A stretch of 64,000 nt of DNA from Vibrio sp. HDW18 (GTDB lineage: Bacteria; Pseudomonadota; Gammaproteobacteria; Enterobacterales; Vibrionaceae): contig NZ_CP049914.1 in NCBI RefSeq assembly GCF_011306175.1, forward strand, positions 434,001 to 498,000, in the 5' to 3' direction. This document shows, one piece after another, positions 50,050 to 59,754 of the stretch; position 1 is the stretch's first letter; every line of letters begins with the position of its first letter. Both the position numbers and the translations under genes were made by a program. The notes below the pieces were generated by a model that saw only the letters and a list, made by a program, of their open reading frames with translations, had not been told where the DNA came from and did not search any database.

Positions 50050-51447
50050 TTAATGTGAATAACCCATTTGCTGGCTTACGGCGAGCAAAGCGGAGTGCAA
50101 AATATCCAGAGCTTTATCCAGCTCTTGACGGGTGATAATTAAAGGTGGACTGAGCTGCAGAACGTTGCCTTGCGAAACTTTAAAACTGAGCCCATGGGCT
50201 AAGCAGTGGTAGAGCACCGCTTCGGCTGCATCGTGAGCGCGCTGTTTGGTATCGCGATCGGTCACCAGTTCAATGCCCCACAGCAAACCGATGCCACGCA
50301 CATCACCAATTAATGAAAATTGTTGCTGCATTTGACTGAGATGCTCGCGCAGATAAACGTTATCGGCCTGAACTTTGGCGAGCAAGTTTTGCTGCTCAAT
50401 CACTTCAATGGTGGCTAAGGCGGCAGCGCAGCCAAGTGGGCTTTTTTCATGGGTGTAGTGTCCCAAAGACACTTGCGCGGCGGTGTTGTATTTTTCTTTG
50501 GTGAGTAGTGCGGCGATAGGGATCAGCCCTGCACCTAAGCCTTTACCAATACACAAAATATCCGGTTCAATACCCAAGGCTTGGTGGGTAAACCATTCAC
50601 CACTGCGTCCCATGCCGTTAGGAATATCGTCAATGATCAGTAATACGTTGTGCTTATCACAGATTTCACGAATTCGCTGCCAATAGGCACGGCTTGGCAC
50701 TTGCACATCGGTATTGCGCACGGCTTCGGCAATAAAGGCGCCAATGCCGCCTTCTTTTTCGATCACGTATTCCAAATAATCGGCGTAGTGCACATCGCAG
50801 CCGTCTTCTCGGGGAAATGCACCACGATAAGTGATGGCGGGTGGAATACGCTCCACGCCGGCCATTAATGGTCCCATGCCTTGGCGAAAACACGCTTCGC
50901 CACCGACCGAGATAGCATCGAGTGACGCACCGTGAAAAGAGTCCCACAGACTGACCACTTTAAAGTTGCCGGTGACATGACGGGCTAATTTAAGCGCCAT
51001 GCCAATCACTGAGGTACCACCGGGAGCAAATAACACCCGATTGAGCTCTGTACCGGCAATTTCGGTGAGTTTTTCTGCGCAGCGGATGGCGGTTGCATGG
51101 GTAAAACGGCGCGGGGCGAAGGGTAAGGTTTGCATCTGTTCGGTGATTTTTTCGATCACTTGCGGATGACCATGGCCAAGCTGATGCACATTGTTGCCAT
51201 GAAAATCCAGATAGGTTTGACCCGCAACATCATACAAATAGCACCCTTCAGCCCCCGCTAATGCATCCAAACAAGGGGTCGACATGGCTTGATGGAGAAA
51301 CACCTTAGCGTCACGTTGTAACAAATCATGGGTTGCTGGGTCATCAATCTGCGCCAACCAAGCTTGCCGTGCCGCAGTGGTATTAATATCTCCCTCGCTG
51401 CGCCAATGGGTCGGATTCTTGGTGGTTGGATTAGTGCATAGTTTCAT
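50050..51447 (-). CDS. pbfA: PLP-dependent (R)-1-hydroxy-2-aminoethylphosphonate ammonia-lyase, PbfA-like
   Basis: This 465-residue class III aminotransferase-fold protein has FHGNNVHQLGHGHPQVIEKI, the cofactor-facing LLIIDDIPNGMGRSGEWF and the PLP lysine in CIGKGLGAGLIPIAALL. Between phnW and phnX, such proteins were shown in Vibrio to act as PbfA, which turns hydroxy-aminoethylphosphonate into phosphonoacetaldehyde for PhnX. That function is assigned from context and family; a simple transaminase role is the alternative. Confidence 0.85.
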   Translation of the reverse strand: MKLCTNPTTKNPTHWRSEGDINTTAARQAWLAQIDDPATHDLLQRDAKVFLHQAMSTPCLDALAGAEGCYLYDVAGQTYLDFHGNNVHQLGHGHPQVIEKITEQMQTLPFAPRRFTHATAIRCAEKLTEIAGTELNRVLFAPGGTSVIGMALKLARHVTGNFKVVSLWDSFHGASLDAISVGGEACFRQGMGPLMAGVERIPPAITYRGAFPREDGCDVHYADYLEYVIEKEGGIGAFIAEAVRNTDVQVPSRAYWQRIREICDKHNVLLIIDDIPNGMGRSGEWFTHQALGIEPDILCIGKGLGAGLIPIAALLTKEKYNTAAQVSLGHYTHEKSPLGCAAALATIEVIEQQNLLAKVQADNVYLREHLSQMQQQFSLIGDVRGIGLLWGIELVTDRDTKQRAHDAAEAVLYHCLAHGLSFKVSQGNVLQLSPPLIITRQELDKALDILHSALLAVSQQMGYSH

Positions 51448-51464
51448 CGCTGATCCCTAATTGC

Positions 51465-52568
51465 TTACGCGTGATCCCAGTACATCGCTTGCTGCATGGC
51501 GGCCAGTAAGCGCTCAATATCATGCGGGTAGACTTCGCCAATATTGCCAATCCGAAAACAATCGGCATTACTGACTTTACCCGGATAAATCACAAAGCCT
51601 TGCTGTTTTAAGCGCTGATAAAACTCAGCAAACTGATAAGCAGAGTGCGTTGGTGAGTAGAAAGAGGTAATGATTGGTGAATGTAGCTTTTCAGCCAGCA
51701 GCGGGGTAAAACCAAGCTGACGCATACCGCTGACTAACGTGCGCTGATTCGTCTGATAACGCTGGTAACGAGCGGCAATGCCGCCTTCCGTTTCTAACTC
51801 TAACAAGGCTTGATAGAAGGCGCGCACGGTGTGAGTGGGGGAGGTAAAACGCCATTTACCCTGATTGTGCTCCATGCACTGCCATTGATCGTACAGATCG
51901 AGGGTGAGCGAGCGAGCGCGGCCTTGGCACTGTTCAAGTTCGCTGCGTTTGGCTATCACAAAGCCAAAGCCCGGCACACCTTGAATGCACTTGTTGGCCG
52001 AGCTGATCATAAAATCGATGTCCATTTCGCCAAGATCGATTGGGATGCCACCAAAGCTCGACATCGCATCCAAGATCACCCGTTTGCCATGCTGTTTGGC
52101 GAGTTTAGCCACCTCGGCAATTGGGTTAAGCATGCCGGTGGTGGTTTCGCAGTGCACCATCGCCACGTGAGTGATGGCCGGATCATGGCTCAGCACATCG
52201 GCTATCTCATCAAGATTTGGCTGCGCGGTTTCTCCGGGAGCAATAACACGACATGCGATATTCAGGTACTGTGCGATTTGCGCAATACGTGCGCCATAAG
52301 CGCCGTTATCGATCACCAGCAGCTTATCTGTCGGCAACATCACGCTGCCTATCGTGGCTTCGACCGAAGCGGTGCCACTGCCTTGCATTAGCACAGAGGT
52401 GTAACCGGGCTGAGAGGTGGCAAGAGCGATCAGCTTGCGGCGGATCACTTCAACAATCTCTAAGTTGTAATCATCATCCCAAGTACACCAGTCTTTGAGC
52501 ATGGCTTCTCGCACCGTTTCTGAGGTAGAAAGAGGGCCAGGTGTGAGCAGAAGATACGCGTTTTTCAT
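51465..52568 (-). CDS. phnW: 2-Aminoethylphosphonate-pyruvate transaminase PhnW
   Basis: PhnW (367 aa) transfers the amino group of 2-aminoethylphosphonate to pyruvate, giving phosphonoacetaldehyde and alanine. It starts [20 protein letters not shown] and has the PLP lysine in [20 protein letters not shown]. The start at 52568 has GGAATC upstream; a GTG/ATG four codons earlier is less likely. A PhnR-type site lies 14 bases upstream of the start. Confidence 0.96.
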   Translation of the reverse strand: MKNAYLLLTPGPLSTSETVREAMLKDWCTWDDDYNLEIVEVIRRKLIALATSQPGYTSVLMQGSGTASVEATIGSVMLPTDKLLVIDNGAYGARIAQIAQYLNIACRVIAPGETAQPNLDEIADVLSHDPAITHVAMVHCETTTGMLNPIAEVAKLAKQHGKRVILDAMSSFGGIPIDLGEMDIDFMISSANKCIQGVPGFGFVIAKRSELEQCQGRARSLTLDLYDQWQCMEHNQGKWRFTSPTHTVRAFYQALLELETEGGIAARYQRYQTNQRTLVSGMRQLGFTPLLAEKLHSPIITSFYSPTHSAYQFAEFYQRLKQQGFVIYPGKVSNADCFRIGNIGEVYPHDIERLLAAMQQAMYWDHA

Positions 52569-52582
52569 ACAAGATTCCATTT

Positions 52583-52594
52583 TGGACTATACCA
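52583..52594. promoter_or_regulatory. PhnR-type operator before phnW
   Basis: TGGACTATACCA, embedded in TTGGACTATACCAA, is an imperfect palindrome identical to the site at 53928-53939 and like the TGGTNTAGACCA sites of GntR-family phosphonate regulators. Confidence 0.7.
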
Positions 52595-52777
52595 ATAAAT
52601 TTGCTCTATCTAACAACGAGAATGATCGGCGGTAAACCCTGTGCCGTGCGATTTCATAAAAGTTTCATAACTGGGAATCGATGGCTTAGTCGGCAGTGAA
52701 GGTCAAAAAGCTTAGTAAAACTGCCAATTTTTGTTCATTGAAACGTCATATAGGCTGGTTAGGGTAGATAGTAATTC

Positions 52778-52789
52778 TGGTGCATACCA
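52778..52789. promoter_or_regulatory. PhnR-type operator before the AEP-binding protein gene
   Basis: TGGTGCATACCA is a perfect-armed palindrome (TGGT/ACCA) 24 bases before the ATG, followed by AGCT as at 53940. Confidence 0.62.
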
Positions 52790-52812
52790 AGCTGACTCAA
52801 TCGGAGATGATG

Positions 52813-53819
52813 ATGAACAAACGTTTCGTGAAAGGAACTCTGACCGCGATCGCGACTCTTGTCACCGCCCAAGTTTTTGCGGCGCAACAAGTCACGGTTT
52901 ATACCGCGTTTGAAACCGATCTACTGGCCAAATACAAAAGCGTATTTGAACAACAAAACCCTGATATTGAGATTAAATGGGTGCGCGATTCGACCGGGAT
53001 CATGACCGCAAAATTGCTAGCGGAAAAAACCAATCCACGCGCGGATGTCGTGTGGGGACTGGCTGGATCGTCGATGGCACTGCTCAAAGATCAAGCGGTA
53101 CTGAAACCTTATACTCCCAAAGGTGCAGACCAGTTGCGGGCAAGCCTTAATGATCCACAAGCTCCGCAAGCTTGGTACGGTAACGATGCTTTTTTCAACG
53201 CGTTGTGCTTTAACGAAATTGTCGCCAAGCAGCTTAATTTGCCTAAACCACAAACGTGGGAAGATTTGACCAATCCAATTTACAAAGGTCATATCGCGAT
53301 GCCAAACCCTGCCTCTTCCGGTACGGGTTACATGCAAGTTTCCGCCTGGCTGCAAAACATGGGCGAAGAGAAAGCGTGGGATTACATGCAACGCCTTGAT
53401 CAAAACATGGCCCATTACACCCATTCTGGCTCAAAACCTTGTGTGCAAGCCGGGATGGGGAAGTGGTGATTGGTCTGTCAATGGCCACCCGCGGCGCGAA
53501 ACTGAAAACCCAAGGTGCACCCTTGGATGTGATTGTACCAAACGGCATTGGCTGGGAATCGGAAGCGGTCGGTCTGGTTAAAGAGAGCGAGGCGGCAAAA
53601 CGAGTGGTGGATTGGTCGGTCTCGAAAGCCGCCAATCAGCTGTATATTGAAAGTTATCCTATTGTTGGCCATCAGCACGTTAGCCAGCAAGTGCCGAATT
53701 ATCCGAATGTTGAACAAGTGATGGCCAAGCTGGACTTCACGCAAATGGGGGTCGATCGTGCTCGAGTGCTGCAAACGTGGTCTGAAAAGTTTGATGCCAA
53801 GTCGGAACCCAAATCTTAA
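52813..53819 (+). pseudogene. phnS: 2-Aminoethylphosphonate ABC transporter substrate-binding protein, frameshifted
   Basis: The first part (52813-53469) has a signal peptide (ending VFAAQQVTVYTAFE) and a family 1/Fe-type periplasmic binding fold (MPNPASSGTGYMQVSAWLQN). At AAGCCGGGATGGGGAAGTGG (about 53450-53465) the frame hits TGA; with one extra G it continues as GEVVIGLSMATRGAKLKTQG to the end at 53819. The intact product would be about 335 residues. One G missing from a G run could be mutation, phase variation or sequencing error. Confidence 0.88.
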
Positions 53820-53831
53820 CGTGTTGAATAT

Positions 53832-53854
53832 AGGAGGCGAAAGCCTCCTTTTTG
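53832..53854 (+). terminator. Terminator between the AEP-binding protein and ATPase genes
   Basis: AGGAGGC and GCCTCCT form a 7-bp stem with a GAAA loop followed by TTTTT. It separates the binding-protein gene from the next unit, which has its own operator. Confidence 0.9.
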
Positions 53855-53927
53855 ATTGCTCTGTCATCAGATGGTCATACATCAGCGATAAAACTGTCAC
53901 CGCATTGCAATAAAGCCTTGCTAAGTT

Positions 53928-53939
53928 TGGACTATACCA
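53928..53939. promoter_or_regulatory. PhnR-type operator before the AEP ABC ATPase gene
   Basis: TGGACTATACCA, identical to 52583-52594 including the flanking T and A, 17 bases before the ATG at 53957. Confidence 0.7.
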
Positions 53940-53956
53940 AGCTAGGAGTGACTTTT

Positions 53957-55144
53957 ATGACCATGCACAAGCCTAATTCACAGCAGCACAATCATCCTCA
54001 AGACAATCGCCCTAAAGCGATCAGCCGAAGTTACCTTGATATTTGTCATGTAGTTAAACAATTTGGCTCATTTACCGCGCTCAATGACATCAGTTTGTCG
54101 ATTGAAAAGGGCGAGTTTGTCTGTTTTCTCGGCCCGTCTGGTTGCGGAAAAACCACTTTGCTGCGCGCGATTGCGGGGTTAGATCTCCCCACCTCTGGTA
54201 CCATCCACCAAAATCAGCAAGCGATCACTTTTTTACCGCCTGAGCAGCGTGATTTTGGCATCGTTTTTCAATCTTATGCCCTGTTTCCTAATCTCACGGT
54301 CGAGGAAAATATCGCCATGGGTTTACGTAATCAAGGCATGTCAGTGCGTGATGCACTCGAGAAAGTGGAGCAGTGGCTGGAGATGATAGGGCTTGCCACA
54401 TCGGCGCAAAAATACCCAAGCCAGCTTTCTGGCGGTCAACAGCAACGGGTGGCTTTAGCGCGTGCTTTGGCACTATCGCCTGGGTTATTACTGCTTGATG
54501 AACCGCTTTCCGCTCTCGATGCTAAAGTCAGAACCCATTTGCGTGAAGAAATTTGCCAACTGCAGCGTAAGCTCGGTATTACCACCATCATGGTGACTCA
54601 TGATCAAGAAGAAGCGTTAACCATGGCGGATCGAATCGTGGTGATGAACCACGGGGTGATTGAGCAAGTTGGCACGCCACAACAAATTTATCAACAACCG
54701 GCCAGCCGCTTTGTGGCGGAATTTGTCGGCACCATGAATTTCATTCCTGCGTCAATGGCAACTGCGCATCAAGTGCGGATTGCTGAATCTTTGATCACCT
54801 TACCGAAAATTGAGAACGGAACACCTACGCAAGGCGAGCTGTTTGATTTGGCGGTGCGTCCTGAAAATCTTGAACTGGTGACGCGTTATAGCGATGCGAT
54901 TCCTGTGGTGATCCGACATATCGAGTTTCTTGGTGCGTTTTATCGCATTGAATGTTTATTGCAAGAGGAACGATTGGCTCCGCCAGTCTATGTCGATTTA
55001 CCGATTAACCAAATGCAAGCGCTGAATTTAAAAACCGGTGATGTGCGTTATTTAGCGCTGCGTGAAGGGCAGCTGCGCGCGTACCCTCGTCATGTCATCT
55101 CAACAACGCCAGCCGTTATGGCTGCTTGCGCTTATGCGGCCTAA
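53957..55144 (+). CDS. phnT: 2-Aminoethylphosphonate ABC transporter ATP-binding protein PhnT
   Basis: This 395-residue ABC ATPase has Walker A FLGPSGCGKTTLLRAIAG, the Q-loop IVFQSYALF, signature LSGGQQQRVALARAL, Walker B LLLLDEPLSALD and switch His in VTHDQEEAL. A C-terminal TOBE-like domain (about residues 285-380) follows. It powers AEP import with the binding protein and the permease behind it. TAGGAG precedes the ATG. Confidence 0.93.
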   Translation: MTMHKPNSQQHNHPQDNRPKAISRSYLDICHVVKQFGSFTALNDISLSIEKGEFVCFLGPSGCGKTTLLRAIAGLDLPTSGTIHQNQQAITFLPPEQRDFGIVFQSYALFPNLTVEENIAMGLRNQGMSVRDALEKVEQWLEMIGLATSAQKYPSQLSGGQQQRVALARALALSPGLLLLDEPLSALDAKVRTHLREEICQLQRKLGITTIMVTHDQEEALTMADRIVVMNHGVIEQVGTPQQIYQQPASRFVAEFVGTMNFIPASMATAHQVRIAESLITLPKIENGTPTQGELFDLAVRPENLELVTRYSDAIPVVIRHIEFLGAFYRIECLLQEERLAPPVYVDLPINQMQALNLKTGDVRYLALREGQLRAYPRHVISTTPAVMAACAYAA

Positions 55145-55154
55145 GGAGATGATG

Positions 55155-56855
55155 ATGTACAATTTTGATCGCCCACTTGCGGTGCGCCTATCACCGAGTT
55201 TGAGCCGTGATAGCCTGATTTTAGCGGCTAGCTTGTTGATCCTGTTAGCGCTGATGCTGGTGTTTATTGCCGCGCCGCTGGCCGCCATGTTGATGAAAAG
55301 TGTGCAAAATGGGCAGGGTGAATTTGTCGGACTGAGTTACTTCGCCCACTATTTTTCCTCCGCAGCACTGTGGCAATCCTTGCGCAACACTCTCGTGCTC
55401 GGTATGAGTGTTACCGCAATAGTTGGTCTTCTCGCGTTTGGCTATGCTTACGCATTAACTCGCTCTTGTATGCCCGCTAAAGCTCTGTTTAGAGTGTTAG
55501 GCAGCGCGCCGATCCTCGCGCCTTCACTACTGCCAGCGATAAGCCTGATTTTTCTATTTGGCAATCAAGGCATGCTCAAGAGTTGGCTCGGCGGCGAGTC
55601 GATTTATGGCGGTTTAGGCATTGCGCTTGGCTTGATTTTTTGGACCTTTCCACATGCGTTGATGATCCTGACCACCTCGCTTGGCACCTCGGATGCTCGC
55701 TTATATGAAGCGGCGCGGGCGCTAAAAATCTCGCCAATCAAAACATTTTTCATTGTCACGCTGCCCGCCGCCAAATATGGCTTGATCAGTGCGTTGATCG
55801 TGGTCTTTACTTTAGTGGTGTGCGATTTTGGCGTACCGAAAGTGATTGGTGGCAGCTATAACGTGCTGGCAACAGACATTTTCAAGCAAGTGGTGGGCCA
55901 GCAGAATTTCGCGATGGGCGCGGTGACCAGTATTGTACTCTTGTTGCCCGCGGTGTTTGCATTTGCGGTCGATCGCTGGGTGCAGAAAAAACAGCAAAGC
56001 CTGTTTGATACCCGTTCAGTCGCTTACCAACCTGCGCCACATCGGCTACGTGATGGCTTATGCCTGCTCTATTGTGTGCTGATTTGCGTGGCGATTGGTG
56101 TGCTATTAGCCACGGCGGTATATGGCTCACTGGTGACGTTTTGGCCGTGGAATACCGCGCTGACACTCCAACATTACCAATTTGCCCAAACCAGCGCCTA
56201 CGGCTGGAGCCCGTATTTCAACTCACTCACTTTAGCCACTTTAACCGCACTGTGTGGGACGCTGATCATTTTTCTCGGCGCGTACTGTATTGAAAAAGGG
56301 CGAGTATTCGCGCCGCTTCGTCAGGCGATGCAGATGCTGAGTATGGTTTCGATGGCCGTACCTGGCTTAGTGCTCGGTTTAGGTTACATCTTCTTTTTCA
56401 ATCATGCGGCAAATCCGCTCAATGGCTTGTACGGTGGAATGCTGCTCCTGGTGATCAATACCGTGGTGCATTACTACACGGTCGGGCATATGACGGCGCT
56501 CACGGCGCTGAAACAACTGCCACCGGAGCTGGAAGCCACAGCTGCCTCGATTAAGCTGCCGCAATATCGTTTACTGTGGCGTGTCACGCTGCCTGTTTGC
56601 TTACCTGCGGTATTAGATATTGCTAGCTACCTGTTTATTAATGCATTAACCACCACTTCTGCGGTAGTATTCCTCTACTCAACCGATACCGTTCCGGCTT
56701 CGGTTGCGGTACTCAATATGGATGATGCCGGTCAAACCGGATCCGCCGCGGCCATGGCGGTGATGATTATGCTGACCGCGGGTGTGGCAAAATTGCTGCA
56801 TGTCGGATTAGAGATGAGATTGTTTGCTCGCCTGCAAGCTTGGCGCAAGGGTTAG
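55155..56855 (+). CDS. 2-Aminoethylphosphonate ABC transporter permease (two-domain)
   Basis: This 566-residue membrane protein holds two permease domains in one chain, each with the EAA loop (ARLYEAARALKISPIKTFFI and PPELEATAASIKLPQYRLLW). About 12 helices are seen. It serves in place of separate PhnU and PhnV subunits. ATG 55155 lies six bases after AGGAG; two ATGs just before it are too close. It follows the ATPase gene by ten bases. Confidence 0.93.
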   Translation: MYNFDRPLAVRLSPSLSRDSLILAASLLILLALMLVFIAAPLAAMLMKSVQNGQGEFVGLSYFAHYFSSAALWQSLRNTLVLGMSVTAIVGLLAFGYAYALTRSCMPAKALFRVLGSAPILAPSLLPAISLIFLFGNQGMLKSWLGGESIYGGLGIALGLIFWTFPHALMILTTSLGTSDARLYEAARALKISPIKTFFIVTLPAAKYGLISALIVVFTLVVCDFGVPKVIGGSYNVLATDIFKQVVGQQNFAMGAVTSIVLLLPAVFAFAVDRWVQKKQQSLFDTRSVAYQPAPHRLRDGLCLLYCVLICVAIGVLLATAVYGSLVTFWPWNTALTLQHYQFAQTSAYGWSPYFNSLTLATLTALCGTLIIFLGAYCIEKGRVFAPLRQAMQMLSMVSMAVPGLVLGLGYIFFFNHAANPLNGLYGGMLLLVINTVVHYYTVGHMTALTALKQLPPELEATAASIKLPQYRLLWRVTLPVCLPAVLDIASYLFINALTTTSAVVFLYSTDTVPASVAVLNMDDAGQTGSAAAMAVMIMLTAGVAKLLHVGLEMRLFARLQAWRKG

Positions 56856-56879
56856 TCGCAAGAGGCAATAGGATCGCAA

Positions 56880-57584
56880 GTGCAATACGTAAAAATTAAA
56901 GATGCTATCGTTGAGCAGATTGATGCGGGGATGTTGATGCCGCGTCAAAAACTGCCCGCGGAGCGCAAGTTAGCCGAATCATTTGCTACCACGCGAGTTA
57001 CTCTGCGTGAGGCGTTGTCTCTGCTTGAAGCCGAAGGGAAGATTTATCGTGAAGATCGCCGCGGGTGGTTTATCTCGCCTGCGCCGCTGCACTATGATCC
57101 GACCCAAACCCTGAATTTTACCAATATGGCTCTAACGCAACATCGCCAGCCAAAAACGGAGCTGATTGGCGCCAAAGCGGTGATCGCCAATAAACAGGCA
57201 ACTCGTCTTTTAAAACTCAAACCGTTTTCCGATGTGTATCGGGTCGATCGTGTGCGTTATTTGGATAACCGCCCTGTGGTGTATGTGACCAATTATATTC
57301 GCCCCGAGCTATTTCCTAATTTGCTGGATTTTGATCTGTCACAATCGCTGACTGATCTGTATCGCGAGCATTACGCCACTCAATACCAAACGATCCACTA
57401 TCGGATTTCCACCAGCTCATTATTGGGTGAGATGGCGCAAGCTTTGCGTGCAACCTCTGGTACGCCAGCGATGGTGGTTGAACGAGTCAATTACAACCAG
57501 CAAGGCGAGCTGATCGATTGTGATATTGAATATTGGCGTCATGATGCGATCACCATTGAATCGATCGCCGAATTAAAGCGCTGA
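56880..57584 (+). CDS. phnR: GntR/UTRA-family regulator of AEP genes, PhnR-like
   Basis: This 234-residue regulator has an N-terminal winged helix (AERKLAESFATTRVTLREALSLLEAEG) and a C-terminal UTRA ligand-binding domain (about residues 80-230; VYRVDRVRYLDNRPVVYVTN). It starts with GTG at 56880 after AGGA. It ends the transporter operon and probably binds the TGGACTATACCA sites, releasing them on AEP or its degradation products. Confidence 0.88.
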   Translation: MQYVKIKDAIVEQIDAGMLMPRQKLPAERKLAESFATTRVTLREALSLLEAEGKIYREDRRGWFISPAPLHYDPTQTLNFTNMALTQHRQPKTELIGAKAVIANKQATRLLKLKPFSDVYRVDRVRYLDNRPVVYVTNYIRPELFPNLLDFDLSQSLTDLYREHYATQYQTIHYRISTSSLLGEMAQALRATSGTPAMVVERVNYNQQGELIDCDIEYWRHDAITIESIAELKR

Positions 57585-57587
57585 CGT

Positions 57588-57615
57588 GGCGCATCGCCAC
57601 TGAGTGCGATGCGCC
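57588..57615. terminator. Hairpin between phnR and pbpG
   Basis: GGCGCATCG and CGATGCGCC form a perfect 9-bp stem around ten bases, between convergent genes. Confidence 0.7.
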
Positions 57616-57631
57616 CGTTTATCTGCGGTGT

Positions 57632-58576
57632 TTATTCGCTAGCGACATTCGCCAGTACTTGATTACGCTGCTTTTTATATTGTTTCGCCTGTGCTGGGAG
57701 TGGCGTAACTTTACCGGTTTCCAGCCAATTGCGTAGGCGATTGGCATCGCCGACGGGAGAGAGCTTTCCTTGGGTATCGAGCACCACAAACGCCACTTGG
57801 CGTTGATCCATTTCGGTGCGCATCACCAAACAATGCCCTGCGGCATTGGTAAAGCCGGTTTTGGTGAGATGAATATTCCAGCGATCATTAAACACCAAGC
57901 GATTGGTATTGCGAAAATCGAGCGTGTATCTGGGCTTAGCAAAGGTAACGGTTTTCTTTTCGGTCGTGCTCAACATACCAAGTTGCGGGTATTGTTTACT
58001 GGCTTTGAGCAGTAATACCAAATCATGCGCGGTGGAGACATTTTTTTCCGACAGCCCAGTAGGCTCAACAAAGTGGGTATGCTGCATACCCAAAGCTTGC
58101 GCCTTGGCATTCATTGCTTTAATAAACGCTTTGTAGCCGCCGGGGTAGTGATGGGCGAGGCTGGCGGCGGCGCGATTTTCCGACGACATCAAAGTGAGCA
58201 GCAGCAGCTCTTGCCGGCCAAGTTCGCTGCCAATTCGCACCCGAGAATAGACCCCTTTCATCTCCTTGGCTTCTTTAATCGTGACTGGTAATTTGGCCTT
58301 CATTGGGAGCTTGGCATCTAAGGTGACCATGGCGGTCATCAGCTTAGTCACTGAGGCGATAGGCTTGACCGCATTGGGGTTGCTGGCATACAGCACTTCG
58401 TTAGTTTTCAGATCAACCACCAGTGCGCTATGGGCGGAGAGCTCCTGTTTCGGCACGGTTTTCGGCGGGGCAGATTTGACGGCAGATTTGCCACTGCTGG
58501 GATCGGCCCCATAGCTGGGACTGCTCAGTATCAAACATCCATATAACATCAAAATAAGGCGCGAGAGGGTCATCAT
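57632..58576 (-). CDS. pbpG: D-alanyl-D-alanine endopeptidase PBP7
   Basis: This 314-residue periplasmic serine peptidase has a signal peptide (about residues 1-23), the active SxxK in [15 protein letters not shown] in [14 protein letters not shown] and KTG in [13 protein letters not shown]. It cuts peptide cross-links in peptidoglycan. ATGs at 58576 and 58573 are both possible starts. Confidence 0.93.
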   Translation of the reverse strand: MMTLSRLILMLYGCLILSSPSYGADPSSGKSAVKSAPPKTVPKQELSAHSALVVDLKTNEVLYASNPNAVKPIASVTKLMTAMVTLDAKLPMKAKLPVTIKEAKEMKGVYSRVRIGSELGRQELLLLTLMSSENRAAASLAHHYPGGYKAFIKAMNAKAQALGMQHTHFVEPTGLSEKNVSTAHDLVLLLKASKQYPQLGMLSTTEKKTVTFAKPRYTLDFRNTNRLVFNDRWNIHLTKTGFTNAAGHCLVMRTEMDQRQVAFVVLDTQGKLSPVGDANRLRNWLETGKVTPLPAQAKQYKKQRNQVLANVASE

Positions 58577-58688
58577 GTTAAGCTCACTGAACCGTTAATG
58601 GGGTTAAATCTCCGTTATTTAACCCGTTTACGACTAAGTATAGAGCCCAGACACCGAACCGTAGTTCGTTCGCTAAAATAAATTGAGT

Positions 58689-58734
58689 TATACCCAAACA
58701 ACTTGGCGCTGCAGCTTCAAGTAGGAAGGGTATA
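58689..58734. repeat. Palindromic intergenic repeat (46 bp)
   Basis: TATACCC, ACTTG and GCTGCAGC are mirrored by CAAGT and GGGTATA, giving an imperfect cruciform. One arm recurs at 653-678. Its function is unknown; it may be a REP- or MITE-like element. It overlaps the end of the LacI-type gene. Confidence 0.6.
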
Positions 58735-59748
58735 GTGATTGGGGGGCGAAAGCCTAACCGATTGTCGCCAGATCAATGGGGCAGAGAATAATAAATTGAG
58801 CTTGGTTTCTGGCGCTTCCAAGCGTTGAATAATCGCATCGGTCATCTCTTCCAGTGGCTGACCAAAGGTGGTGAGTTGATAGCTCAACCACCCCGCTTGC
58901 TCAATATTATCAAAACCAATCACACACAGATCCTCTGGGATCGAGAGTTTAAACTCCTGCCTTGCGGCATCCATAAAGCCGCAAGCGATCAAATCGGTGA
59001 CGCAAAACACTCCATCTGGCCGATGTCTTGAGGCGAGGATCTGGCGCGCGGTTTCAATGCCAGTTTGATAACAGGTTGGCCCTGAGCGATAAATGCTACA
59101 GGCAATGTTTTCCTGCTGCGCTGCAGTTAAAAACAACTGCTCACGTTTTACCATACTGGGCGATTGGATGGTTGATGACACCACCGCGAGCCGCTGACAG
59201 CCTGCTTGTTTCAGGCGATATAAGGCATCGTACATAGTGCTGGTGTAATCCAGCGCAATATGGTCGACACCGTCAAACTGACCAGCACGATTGACCAAAA
59301 TGACATGCTGTCCACTGTTGACACAGGTTTCAACCAGCGAGGTTTGCGGAGTGCCAGAGAGGACAATGGTGGCGGAGGCGCGATAATTCAGCGTTTGACG
59401 CAGCGCGGCATCGACCACCTCGGCGGAACCAGAGGTGTTGATCACCATCACTGCACGGCCTGCCAATTGCAGTTTTTGCGTTAACGCATCCATTAATTTG
59501 GCTTGAAACGGAGCATTTAAGTTTGAGCCAAGCAGACAGACTGGGCGGCTACGCTCATTGGATAACCCACGCGCAAGGTGATTGACGTGATAATTGAGGG
59601 TATGAGCGGCGGCTAACACCCGCTGGCGGGTTTCATCAGAAACACTGGCTCCTGCGGTAAAGGTTCTCGATACCGCTGAACGTGATACGCCCGCTAAGCG
59701 GGCGACCTCGGCGGCACTGGCCACCATTTTTTTGTTCGGTTTACTCAT
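58717..59748 (-). CDS. LacI-family transcriptional regulator
   Basis: This 343-residue repressor has an N-terminal helix-turn-helix (ASAAEVARLAGVSRSAVSRT, about residues 10-30), a hinge helix (NYHVNHLARGLSNERS) and a periplasmic-binding-protein-like effector domain (about 65-335). It is the last gene of the leftward cluster with two phosphatases and an ABC importer, and lies six bases after the dual-specificity phosphatase gene. Its effector is unknown; a sugar or polyol (phosphate) is likely. Confidence 0.9.
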   Translation of the reverse strand: MSKPNKKMVASAAEVARLAGVSRSAVSRTFTAGASVSDETRQRVLAAAHTLNYHVNHLARGLSNERSRPVCLLGSNLNAPFQAKLMDALTQKLQLAGRAVMVINTSGSAEVVDAALRQTLNYRASATIVLSGTPQTSLVETCVNSGQHVILVNRAGQFDGVDHIALDYTSTMYDALYRLKQAGCQRLAVVSSTIQSPSMVKREQLFLTAAQQENIACSIYRSGPTCYQTGIETARQILASRHRPDGVFCVTDLIACGFMDAARQEFKLSIPEDLCVIGFDNIEQAGWLSYQLTTFGQPLEEMTDAIIQRLEAPETKLNLLFSAPLIWRQSVRLSPPNHYTLPT

Positions 59749-59754
59749 AAATCC

